Made by a program: the position numbers and the translations under genes. 64,000 nucleotides of DNA from Bacteroides faecis MAJ27 (lineage in GTDB: Bacteria > Bacteroidota > Bacteroidia > Bacteroidales > Bacteroidaceae). The notes beneath the pieces were generated by a model. That model searched no databases and had not been told where the DNA came from. It was given only the letters and a program-made list of their open reading frames with translations. Each line of letters starts with the position of its first letter. The stretch's first letter is position 1. This document shows, in pieces, positions 53,679 through 62,230 of this stretch. Location: the NCBI RefSeq assembly GCF_900106755.1, contig NZ_FNNN01000021.1:44499-108498 (forward strand), given 5' to 3'.

Positions 53679-56087
53679 ATGAAAACCACCTCGTTCATAC
53701 TTGCCCTTATTATATCCATCTCCATCGGAAAAGCCCAGACGAACCATCAGGTCTCTTACTTTTCCCTTCAAGATGTGAAGTTATTAAGCAGTCCTTTTCT
53801 GCAAGCTCAACAGACTGATTTACATTATATCTTAGCTCTCGATCCGGACAGATTATCGGCTCCTTTCCTTCGCGAAGCCGGACTGACACCCAAAGCCCCA
53901 AGCTATACCAACTGGGAGAATACAGGACTGGACGGCCACATCGGCGGACATTACCTTTCCGCACTTTCCATGATGTATGCCGCCACCGGAGATACGGCGA
54001 TATACCACCGTCTCAACTATATGCTCAACGAACTACACCGTGCACAGCAAGCTGTCGGCACAGGATTTATCGGAGGAACACCCGGTAGCCTCCAACTTTG
54101 GAAAGAAATCAAAGCGGGTGACATTCGTGCCGGAGGCTTCAGCTTAAACGGCAAATGGGTACCCCTCTATAATATACACAAAACGTATGCCGGACTGCGG
54201 GACGCTTACCTGTATGCCCACAGCGATCTGGCACGTCAGATGCTGATTGATCTCACCGACTGGATGATTGATATTACTTCCGGTCTTAGCGACAGCCAAA
54301 TGCAGGATATGCTCCGCAGTGAACACGGCGGCTTAAATGAAACGTTTGCGGATGTAGCGGAAATAACAGGCGATAAGAAATACCTGGAACTGGCACGCCG
54401 TTTCTCTCATAAAGTCATTCTCGACCCGCTTATCAAAGACGAAGACAGGTTAAACGGAATGCATGCTAACACACAAATTCCTAAAGTAATCGGATACAAA
54501 CGGGTAGCCGAAGTTTCAAAGGATGACAAAGACTGGAATCATGCAGCAGAATGGGATCATGCAGCCCGTTTCTTTTGGAATACCGTAGTCAATCACCGTT
54601 CCGTGTGTATCGGCGGGAATAGCGTACGCGAACATTTTCATCCATCGGACAACTTTACGTCTATGCTGAATGACGTTCAGGGACCGGAGACTTGCAATAC
54701 TTACAACATGCTCCGGCTGACCAAAATGCTTTATCAGAACTCCGGAGACGTTGACAACTCCAACAAACCGGACCCACGTTATGTAGATTATTATGAACGT
54801 GCACTCTACAATCATATCCTGTCATCACAAGAACCGGATAAAGGCGGATTCGTCTACTTTACTCCAATGCGTCCCGGGCATTACCGGGTCTATTCGCAAC
54901 CGGAAACATCGATGTGGTGCTGTGTAGGATCAGGTCTGGAAAATCACACTAAGTATGGTGAGTTTATTTATGCACATCGGCAAGATACACTTTACGTCAA
55001 TCTTTTTATTCCTTCACAACTGAACTGGAAAGAACAGGGTGTGACATTAACACAGGAAACCCTCTTTCCCGATGATGGAAAAGTAACCTTACGAATAGAT
55101 AAAGCATCTAAAAAGAAACTGACATTAATGATTCGTATACCAGGATGGGCAGGAAGTTCTAAAGATTATGCAATCACGATCAACGGTCAGAAAAAGAAGT
55201 ATGCCATACGTCCGGGAGTCAGTACTTACCTACCCATCCATCGTAAATGGAAAAAAGGAGATGTGATCACCTTCAATCTGCCGATGGAGGTCAGCCTGGA
55301 ACAAATTCCGGACAAGAAAGATTACTATGCTTTCCTGTATGGCCCCATCGTTCTGGCAGCTTCTACAGGAACGGAACATCTTGACGGCATCTATGCAGAC
55401 GACAGCCGTGGCGGCCATATTGCTCACGGCAAACAGATTCCTTTGCAAGAGGTTCCGATGTTGATTGGAAATCCCGTCTCTATCCGTACTTCTCTTCATA
55501 AACTGAACGGAAACAAATTAGCTTTCAGCTATGATGGTAATATTTACCCGGCACAGATGGGTAAACCATTAGAACTTGTTCCATTCTTCCGCCTGCATAA
55601 TTCCCGTTATGCTGTTTATTTCCGCCAAACCAGTGAAGAGCAATTCAAGGCGATTCAGGAAGAAATGGCTACAGCCGAGCGAAAGGCGACAGAATTGGCT
55701 AACCAGACAGTCGACTTAATCTTCCCCGGTGAACAGCAACCGGAATCCGATCATGGGATTCAATATGAAGAATCTGAGACCGGAACCCATAAAGACCGCC
55801 ATTTCCGTCGTGCTAAAAAGTGGTTCAGCTACAATCTGAAAGTAAAAAAAGAAGCAAGTCAATTAATGCTGACCATACGAAAAGAGGATCGGAATAAGAC
55901 AATGATCTTACTGAATAACGAGAGACTAACCCTTACTCCGACTATCAGCAAAGCTGACAAAGACGGCTTTATCACGCTCAACTATCTTCTGCCTCAAAAA
56001 TTAAAAGCAGGAAGTTGTGAGATTCTTTTGAAGCCGGATGGTACAGAGTGGACCTCTGCCATTTACGAAGTACGTCTGTTGAAATAA
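53679..56087 (+). CDS. GH146/GH127-like beta-L-arabinofuranosidase (DUF1680)
   Basis: An 802-residue exported enzyme with a signal peptide ending near SIGKAQ. The DUF1680 (alpha/alpha)6 barrel shows ENTGLDGHIGGHYLSALSMM and, at the active site, GPETCNTYNMLRL plus SMWCCVGSGLENHTKYGEF. In this clan a cysteine nucleophile and zinc are held by a Glu-Cys-Cys-Cys set, and all four are visible in these two stretches. It should remove beta-linked arabinofuranose from complex arabinan side chains in the periplasm. It follows the kinase by 104 bases. Family 127 versus 146 cannot be settled by eye; the arabinan context favours 146. Confidence 0.87.
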   Translation: MKTTSFILALIISISIGKAQTNHQVSYFSLQDVKLLSSPFLQAQQTDLHYILALDPDRLSAPFLREAGLTPKAPSYTNWENTGLDGHIGGHYLSALSMMYAATGDTAIYHRLNYMLNELHRAQQAVGTGFIGGTPGSLQLWKEIKAGDIRAGGFSLNGKWVPLYNIHKTYAGLRDAYLYAHSDLARQMLIDLTDWMIDITSGLSDSQMQDMLRSEHGGLNETFADVAEITGDKKYLELARRFSHKVILDPLIKDEDRLNGMHANTQIPKVIGYKRVAEVSKDDKDWNHAAEWDHAARFFWNTVVNHRSVCIGGNSVREHFHPSDNFTSMLNDVQGPETCNTYNMLRLTKMLYQNSGDVDNSNKPDPRYVDYYERALYNHILSSQEPDKGGFVYFTPMRPGHYRVYSQPETSMWCCVGSGLENHTKYGEFIYAHRQDTLYVNLFIPSQLNWKEQGVTLTQETLFPDDGKVTLRIDKASKKKLTLMIRIPGWAGSSKDYAITINGQKKKYAIRPGVSTYLPIHRKWKKGDVITFNLPMEVSLEQIPDKKDYYAFLYGPIVLAASTGTEHLDGIYADDSRGGHIAHGKQIPLQEVPMLIGNPVSIRTSLHKLNGNKLAFSYDGNIYPAQMGKPLELVPFFRLHNSRYAVYFRQTSEEQFKAIQEEMATAERKATELANQTVDLIFPGEQQPESDHGIQYEESETGTHKDRHFRRAKKWFSYNLKVKKEASQLMLTIRKEDRNKTMILLNNERLTLTPTISKADKDGFITLNYLLPQKLKAGSCEILLKPDGTEWTSAIYEVRLLK

Positions 56088-56156
56088 GCGTAAGAATGAG
56101 AAAATGACCATTATAAAAATCAAACATCTATATAACCATTTAAACAAATTCCATTT

Positions 56157-57701
56157 ATGAAAGCAAAACTATTAGTCAGCACGGCCTTTCTGGCAGCCTC
56201 CGTATCTCTTTCTGCACAAAAGAATGCTACCATCACTGTACATGCCGACCAAGGCAAAGAAATCATCCCGAAGGAAATCTACGGTCAATTTGCCGAACAC
56301 CTGGGCTCATGTATCTACGGTGGTCTTTGGGTAGGCGAAAATTCGGATATTCCTAATATCAAAGGATACCGGACAGACGTATTCAATGCATTAAAAGAGT
56401 TGTCCGTTCCTGTTCTTCGCTGGCCGGGCGGCTGCTTCGCCGATGAATATCACTGGATGGACGGAATCGGTCCCAAAGAAAATCGCCCGAAGATGGTGAA
56501 CAACAACTGGGGAGGCACGATTGAAGATAACAGTTTCGGAACACACGAGTTCCTGAATCTTTGTGAAATGCTGGGCTGTGAACCATATATCAGTGGAAAC
56601 GTAGGTAGCGGTACGGTAGAAGAGCTTGCTAAATGGGTGGAATACATGACTTCCGACGGTGACTCTCCGATGGCAAACCTGCGCCGTAAGAATGGTCGTG
56701 ACAAGGCATGGAAAGTAAAATATCTCGGCGTAGGAAATGAAAGCTGGGGATGTGGCGGTAGTATGCGCCCTGAATATTATGCCGATCTGTATCGCCGTTA
56801 TTCTACTTATTGCCGTAACTATGACGGTAATCATCTGTTTAAGATAGCCAGTGGTGCCAGTGATTACGACTATAACTGGACGGATGTACTGATGAATCGT
56901 GTCGGTCACCGGATGCAAGGTCTATCCTTACACTACTATACAGTTACAGGATGGAGCGGCAGCAAAGGCGCGGCAACCCAATTCAACAAAGACGATTATT
57001 ACTGGACTATGGGCAAATGTCTTGAAGTGGAAGATGTACTCAAAAAACATTGTGCCATCATGGACAAATATGATAAAGACAAGAAGATTGCCCTTTTGCT
57101 TGACGAATGGGGCACTTGGTGGGACGAAGAACCAGGAACGGTCAGAGGTCATCTGTATCAGCAAAACACATTGCGTGATGCTTTTGTTGCTTCTTTAAGT
57201 CTCGATGTATTCCACAAATATACCGACCGTCTGAAAATGACGAACATCGCTCAGATAGTCAACGTTCTGCAATCTATGATCCTGACTAAAGACAAAGATA
57301 TGGTACTTACTCCTACTTATTATGTATTTAAGATGTACAAAGTGCATCAGGATGCAACCTATCTTCCACTCGACCTGACTTGCGATAAAATGAACGTACG
57401 CGATAACCGTACAGTTCCTATGGTCAGCGCAACAGCTTCTAAGGACAAGAACGGAGTGATCCATATTTCTCTCTCCAACGTGGATGCAGACAACGCACAG
57501 GAAATCACAGTCAATCTTCCGGACGTAAATGCCAAAAAAGCGATTGGAGAAATCCTGACTTCTGCTAATCTGACCGATTACAACTCTTTCGAAAAACCTA
57601 ATATTGTAAAACCGGCTTCCTTCAAAGAGGTAAAAATCAATAAAGGAATTATGAAGGTAAAACTACCGGCTAAGTCAATTGTTACTTTAGAGTTACAGTA
57701 A
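56157..57701 (+). CDS. GH51 alpha-L-arabinofuranosidase (short form), exported
   Basis: A 514-residue retaining arabinofuranosidase with a signal peptide (to about residue 20, SVSLSAQ). It shows PKEIYGQFAEHLG, VPVLRWPGGCFADEYHW, the acid/base Glu in LGVGNESWGCGG and the nucleophile Glu in LLLDEWGTWW, then a C-terminal beta-sandwich. This is the compact intracellular-like GH51 architecture, yet it carries a signal peptide. It is probably periplasmic and complements the longer GH51 at 22676-24658. Confidence 0.92.
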   Translation: MKAKLLVSTAFLAASVSLSAQKNATITVHADQGKEIIPKEIYGQFAEHLGSCIYGGLWVGENSDIPNIKGYRTDVFNALKELSVPVLRWPGGCFADEYHWMDGIGPKENRPKMVNNNWGGTIEDNSFGTHEFLNLCEMLGCEPYISGNVGSGTVEELAKWVEYMTSDGDSPMANLRRKNGRDKAWKVKYLGVGNESWGCGGSMRPEYYADLYRRYSTYCRNYDGNHLFKIASGASDYDYNWTDVLMNRVGHRMQGLSLHYYTVTGWSGSKGAATQFNKDDYYWTMGKCLEVEDVLKKHCAIMDKYDKDKKIALLLDEWGTWWDEEPGTVRGHLYQQNTLRDAFVASLSLDVFHKYTDRLKMTNIAQIVNVLQSMILTKDKDMVLTPTYYVFKMYKVHQDATYLPLDLTCDKMNVRDNRTVPMVSATASKDKNGVIHISLSNVDADNAQEITVNLPDVNAKKAIGEILTSANLTDYNSFEKPNIVKPASFKEVKINKGIMKVKLPAKSIVTLELQ

Positions 57702-57758
57702 CCTAATAGTAAATACTTACTGTATTGTAAACAAGAAGGCTGTTAAAAAGCCTACAAA

Positions 57759-57807
57759 AAAGATAGCTCTTTTGGATGGTTAATTACACATAAAGAGCTA
57801 TCTTTGC
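57759..57807 (+). promoter_or_regulatory. Inverted repeat over the transketolase promoter
   Basis: Arms AAAGATAGCTCTTT (57759-57772) and its exact complement at 57793-57806 surround a 20-base loop. The right arm overlaps the -7 box TATCTTTG at 57800-57807, and a TTTG lies at 57771-57774 with a spacer (25) longer than usual. An operator is likely; a hairpin ending the preceding GH51 transcript is another reading. A smaller hairpin (AGGCT/AGCCT) sits upstream at about 57737-57753. Confidence 0.5.
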
Positions 57808-57877
57808 CAACATTATGAGAAATATGCCAAGTAATTGGCACATTGACAGACTAGCAAATCTATTAATTATTAAAGAT

Positions 57878-59887
57878 ATGAACGATAATAAACTTATGAA
57901 TCGTGCAGCGGATAACATCCGTATTCTTGCTGCTTCAATGGTTGAGAAAGCCAATTCCGGTCACCCGGGTGGCGCCATGGGTGGTGCTGACTTTGTAAAT
58001 GTACTCTTCTCTGAGTTTCTAGTATACGATCCTGAAAATCCGCGTTGGGAAGGTCGTGACCGTTTCTTCCTTGATCCGGGTCATATGTCTCCGATGCTCT
58101 ATTCAACTTTGGCATTGACCGGTAAATTCACTCTGGACGAACTGAAAGAATTCCGCCAATGGGGAAGCCCTACTCCGGGACATCCGGAAGTAGACATCAT
58201 GCGTGGCATTGAAAATACTTCCGGTCCGCTGGGACAGGGACATACTTTCGCCGTAGGTGCCGCTATCGCAGCTAAATTCCTGAAAGCTCGTTTCAACGAG
58301 GTAATGAATCAGACAATTTATGCATACATCTCCGACGGTGGTATTCAGGAAGAAATCTCTCAGGGTTCCGGACGTATTGCCGGTGCATTGGGACTCGACA
58401 ACCTGATTATGTTCTACGACTCCAACGATATTCAGCTTTCTACAGAAACGAAAGATGTAACGGTTGAAGATACCGCCATGAAATATGAAGCATGGGGATG
58501 GAATGTACTCAGCATCAATGGTAATGATCCGGACGAAATCCGTGCAGCTATCAAAGAAGCGCAGGCTGAAAAAGAACGTCCGACACTGATTATCGGTAAA
58601 ACGGTAATGGGCAAAGGCGCACGCAAGGCAGACGGCAGCAGCTATGAAGCTAACTGTGCTACTCACGGTGCTCCGCTCGGTGGCGACGCTTATGTAAATA
58701 CAATCAAGAACTTGGGCGGTGATCCTACCAATCCGTTCGTAATTTTCCCGGAAGTTGCCGAACTGTATGCTAAACGCGCGGCAGAATTAAAAGAAATCGT
58801 AGCTGAAAGATATGCAGCAAAAGCCGAATGGGCTAAAGCCAATCCGGAACAGGCCGCTAAGCTGGAATTATTCTTCTCAGGCAAAGCTCCGAAAATAGAC
58901 TGGACTGCTATCGAACAAAAAGCAGGTACTGCTACTCGTGCTGCTTCTGCAACCGTTCTGGGAGCTCTTGCCACACAAGTAGAAAATATGATCGTTGCTT
59001 CTGCTGACCTTTCCAACTCTGACAAGACTGACGGTTTCCTTAAGAAAACTCATTCTTTCAAGAAAGGTGATTTCAGCGGTGCATTCTTCCAAGCCGGTGT
59101 ATCCGAATTATCGATGGCTTGTATCTGCATCGGTATGTCACTCCACGGTGGTGTGATCGCTGCTTGCGGTACTTTCTTCGTATTCTCCGATTATATGAAA
59201 CCTGCTATACGTATGGCTGCCTTGATGGAACAACCTGTGAAATTTATCTGGACTCACGACGCATTCCGCGTAGGTGAAGATGGTCCTACTCATGAACCGG
59301 TAGAACAGGAAGCTCAAATCCGCCTGATGGAAAAGCTGAAAAATCATAAGGGACACAACTCTATGCTGGTACTTCGTCCGGCTGATACAGAAGAAACAAC
59401 TATTGCATGGAAACTTGCAATGGAAAATATGTCTACCCCTACAGGCTTGATCTTCTCTCGTCAGAATATCGCCAACCTGCCGGTTGGAACTGATTACGAA
59501 CAAGCAGCTAAGGGCGCTTATATCGTAGCCGGTTCTGATGAAAATCCGGATGTGATCCTGGTAGCTTCAGGTTCCGAAGTATCTACTTTGGTTGCCGGCA
59601 CGGAACTGCTCCGCAAAGATGGTGTGAAAGTTCGTATCGTATCTGCTCCATCAGAAGGTCTGTTCCGCAGCCAGTCTAAAGAATATCAGGAATCTATTCT
59701 TCCGGCTGACGCTAAGATTTTCGGTCTTACTGCCGGTCTGCCTGTTACTCTTCAAGGTTTGGTAGGTTGCCACGGTAAAATTTGGGGATTGGAGTCTTTC
59801 GGTTTCTCTGCTCCTTACACAGTATTGGATGAAAAACTTGGTTTTACTGCCGAGAACGTATATAACCAGGTAAAAGCAATGATTTAA
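57878..59887 (+). CDS. tkt: Transketolase
   Basis: A 669-residue thiamine diphosphate enzyme that moves two-carbon units between pentose and other sugar phosphates, so it takes up the xylulose-5-phosphate made from arabinose. Motifs are MVEKANSGHPGGAMGGADF, PLGQGHTFAVGAAIAAKF, ISDGGIQEEISQGSGRIAG (diphosphate/metal site) and HDAFRVGEDGPTHEPVEQEA. Single-chain full length. Met at 57878 is chosen because the -7 box at 57800-57807 makes a start at 57815 unlikely and MNDNKLMNRAADNIR resembles family N-termini. It overlaps rpiB by one base. Confidence 0.93.
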   Translation: MNDNKLMNRAADNIRILAASMVEKANSGHPGGAMGGADFVNVLFSEFLVYDPENPRWEGRDRFFLDPGHMSPMLYSTLALTGKFTLDELKEFRQWGSPTPGHPEVDIMRGIENTSGPLGQGHTFAVGAAIAAKFLKARFNEVMNQTIYAYISDGGIQEEISQGSGRIAGALGLDNLIMFYDSNDIQLSTETKDVTVEDTAMKYEAWGWNVLSINGNDPDEIRAAIKEAQAEKERPTLIIGKTVMGKGARKADGSSYEANCATHGAPLGGDAYVNTIKNLGGDPTNPFVIFPEVAELYAKRAAELKEIVAERYAAKAEWAKANPEQAAKLELFFSGKAPKIDWTAIEQKAGTATRAASATVLGALATQVENMIVASADLSNSDKTDGFLKKTHSFKKGDFSGAFFQAGVSELSMACICIGMSLHGGVIAACGTFFVFSDYMKPAIRMAALMEQPVKFIWTHDAFRVGEDGPTHEPVEQEAQIRLMEKLKNHKGHNSMLVLRPADTEETTIAWKLAMENMSTPTGLIFSRQNIANLPVGTDYEQAAKGAYIVAGSDENPDVILVASGSEVSTLVAGTELLRKDGVKVRIVSAPSEGLFRSQSKEYQESILPADAKIFGLTAGLPVTLQGLVGCHGKIWGLESFGFSAPYTVLDEKLGFTAENVYNQVKAMI

Positions 59888-60321
59888 TGAAAACAATCGG
59901 ATTAGCATGCGACCATGCCGGTTTTGAACTGAAGGAATATGTTCGCGGCTGGCTGGAAGTAAAAGGCTGGGCTTACAAAGATTTCGGAACTAATTCTACC
60001 GCAAGTGTAGATTATCCGGATTATGCTCATCCGCTGGCTATCGCAGTAGAATCGGGCGAATGTTATCCCGGTATTGCAATCTGCGGCAGTGGAAACGGAA
60101 TCAACATGACTCTGAACAAGCATCAGGGAATACGTGCTGCTCTTTGCTGGAATGCAGAGATTGCACACTTGGCCCGTCAACATAATGACGCCAATATTCT
60201 TGTGATGCCGGGACGCTTTATCAGCACAGAAGAAGCGGACATGATACTGACTGAATTCTTCTCGACACAGTTTGAAGGAGGTCGTCATCAGAATCGTATT
60301 GATAAGATTCCTGTTAAATAA
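59887..60321 (+). CDS. rpiB: Ribose-5-phosphate isomerase B
   Basis: A 144-residue isomerase of the RpiB/LacAB family that interconverts ribose-5-phosphate and ribulose-5-phosphate. Visible are LACDHAGFELKEYV, FGTNSTASVDYPDYAH, IAICGSGNGINM (catalytic Cys) and WNAEIAHLARQHNDAN. Its ATG uses the last base of the transketolase stop, so the two are translationally coupled. Together they link arabinose breakdown to the non-oxidative pentose phosphate pathway. Confidence 0.93.
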   Translation: MKTIGLACDHAGFELKEYVRGWLEVKGWAYKDFGTNSTASVDYPDYAHPLAIAVESGECYPGIAICGSGNGINMTLNKHQGIRAALCWNAEIAHLARQHNDANILVMPGRFISTEEADMILTEFFSTQFEGGRHQNRIDKIPVK

Positions 60322-60345
60322 GGCCTAATAACAATTTAAATATAG

Positions 60346-60381
60346 ATAAAGCTGTTCTTCTTTCTCGGAGAACAGCTTTAT
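60346..60381 (+). terminator. Hairpin terminator after rpiB
   Basis: Arms ATAAAGCTGTTCT (60346-60358) and AGAACAGCTTTAT (60369-60381) are perfectly complementary over 13 bases with a 10-base loop. Only a three-base T-run follows, so some read-through is possible. Confidence 0.7.
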
Positions 60382-60425
60382 TTGTAGATACTGATTACAA
60401 AAAAGCGATTGCATCGTCTTATTAT

Positions 60426-61466
60426 ATGACAAAGTTAAAAACAGAAGTTATGGGCAAACTGAATATGAAAGACTGGATCGACCAAACGATCCAGAATAAA
60501 AAAACGATCGCAATTCCTATCATGACACATCCGGGCATTGAGCTTATCGGAAAGAGTGTTCATGATGCAGTAACAAACGGACAAGTCCATTATGAAGCGA
60601 TTAAGGCACTCTGTGATAAATATCCTACCGCTGCTGCAACAGTTATCATGGATTTAACAGTGGAAGCAGAGACATTCGGAGCGGAAATCGTATTTCCGGA
60701 GAATGAAGTTCCAAGTGTATCCGGTCGATTGCTGACAGACGAAACAGCTATTGAGGCATTGGAAATACCGGCACTGAATAAAGGACGCATCGCACAATAC
60801 CTTAAAGCGAATATGCTGACTGCAAGAAATATAACAGATCGTCCGGTATTTGCAGGCTGCATCGGTCCTTATTCATTAGCGGGACGATTGTATGATATGT
60901 CCGAAATCATGATGCTGATTTATATCAATCCCGAAGCAGCCAATACTTTACTACGAAAATGTACCGATTTCATTATCCGTTATTGCATGGCTCTGAAAGC
61001 AACCGGAGTAAACGGAGTTGTGATGGCGGAACCTGCCGCCGGATTGTTATCCAACGAAGATTGCCTGCAATATTCTTCTGTATTCGTTAAAGAGATAGTA
61101 GAGAAAGTACAGGATGATCATTTCACCGTTGTACTTCATAATTGCGGAAATACCGGAAATTGTACGCAAGCTATGGTATATACCGGTGCTGCAGCCTATC
61201 ATTTCGGTAATAAAATCAAAATGGAGGAAGCATTAAAAGAAGTTCCTGTTCATGCTCTTGCGATGGGTAATCTTGACCCGGTCAGTCTCTTCAAGATGTC
61301 AAGTCCCGAGGAAATGAGACAAGCAACTCTTCAACTTCTGGAAGCTACCAGCGCACATCCAAACTTCGTCTTGTCGAGTGGTTGCGATGTGCCACCCTAT
61401 ACACCATTAGCCAATATAGACGCCTTTTATGCTGCATTGGAAGAATTCAATGCAATGCGGAATTAG
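60426..61466 (+). CDS. UroD/MtaA/CmuA-family methyltransferase-like protein
   Basis: A 346-residue TIM-barrel protein of the uroporphyrinogen decarboxylase superfamily, in the branch of corrinoid-dependent methyltransferases. The zinc ligands expected for MtaA-type enzymes are visible: His and Cys in VVLHNCGNTGNC and a distant Cys in SSGCDVPPYTP. VMAEPAAGLLSNEDC is also shared with the branch. It is followed by a MetH-activation-domain protein, which points to cobalamin chemistry. The methyl donor and acceptor are unknown, and no corrinoid-binding partner gene is present in the window. The start may be Met9 (60450) or Met14. Confidence 0.8.
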   Translation: MTKLKTEVMGKLNMKDWIDQTIQNKKTIAIPIMTHPGIELIGKSVHDAVTNGQVHYEAIKALCDKYPTAAATVIMDLTVEAETFGAEIVFPENEVPSVSGRLLTDETAIEALEIPALNKGRIAQYLKANMLTARNITDRPVFAGCIGPYSLAGRLYDMSEIMMLIYINPEAANTLLRKCTDFIIRYCMALKATGVNGVVMAEPAAGLLSNEDCLQYSSVFVKEIVEKVQDDHFTVVLHNCGNTGNCTQAMVYTGAAAYHFGNKIKMEEALKEVPVHALAMGNLDPVSLFKMSSPEEMRQATLQLLEATSAHPNFVLSSGCDVPPYTPLANIDAFYAALEEFNAMRN

Positions 61467-61491
61467 CCTATAATCCGGCTAATGCTATTTA

Positions 61492-62181
61492 ATGATGTTT
61501 GAACAAGAACTCACTTATCAAGACTTACATATCCCATCGTCCGAAATTTATGAAGCGATGGGATACAAAGATTCTATACCGGACCCAATGGTGATAGAAG
61601 AAACTCATACGTTGCTAAAACGCATTATCCCCCGGCTTCGTCCACGATACACTTTCTTTCTTACGGAAGGTACGGTTGATACAGAGAAAGAATCCCTGCA
61701 TACGCATGATACCGTTTTCTCTATCGGTAAAACCATCGCCCGTCAATTAAGAGGTTCAGAAGCTTTTGCTTTTTTTGCAGCTACTGCCGGAATAGAGTTT
61801 GAGGAATTCCAGCATACATTGCAACAAGAAGGAGATATGGTCAAAATATACATCGCAGATTCATTAGGAAGCGTCATCGCAGAAAAGACAGCTGATTGTA
61901 TGGAAGTCGCTTTAGCGGAATATATACAGAGCAAGAATTGGAAACACACCAACCGATATAGTCCGGGCTACTGTGGATGGCACGTTTCGGAACAACAAAA
62001 ACTGTTTCCATTGTTTCCCGTCACTTCTCCTTGCGGCATTCGGTTAACAGATTCCAGCCTCATGATACCTATCAAATCTGTCAGCGGTGTAATCGGTGTA
62101 GGTACTGATGTCCGCAAGCTTGAGTATACTTGCGGACTGTGTACCTACGAAAACTGCTATCGCAAAAGAAAACACCAATAA
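61492..62181 (+). CDS. Methionine synthase activation-domain protein (B12-dependent)
   Basis: A 229-residue stand-alone version of the C-terminal AdoMet-binding activation domain of cobalamin-dependent methionine synthase. The signature NRYSPGYCGWHVSEQQKLF holds the Arg and Gly-Tyr that contact AdoMet in MetH. YTFFLTEGTVD and LGSVIAEKTADCMEVAL are also typical. In MetH this domain reduces and remethylates inactive cob(II)alamin. Free-standing copies usually accompany corrinoid methyltransferases, as with the UroD-like gene 25 bases upstream. A small hairpin (ATTAGCC/GGCTAAT) spans the gap. Confidence 0.83.
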   Translation: MMFEQELTYQDLHIPSSEIYEAMGYKDSIPDPMVIEETHTLLKRIIPRLRPRYTFFLTEGTVDTEKESLHTHDTVFSIGKTIARQLRGSEAFAFFAATAGIEFEEFQHTLQQEGDMVKIYIADSLGSVIAEKTADCMEVALAEYIQSKNWKHTNRYSPGYCGWHVSEQQKLFPLFPVTSPCGIRLTDSSLMIPIKSVSGVIGVGTDVRKLEYTCGLCTYENCYRKRKHQ

Positions 62182-62230
62182 AGCTATTATTCTTTACCGA
62201 ATGATTCATCTTTTACCGGAGAATTCTTCT

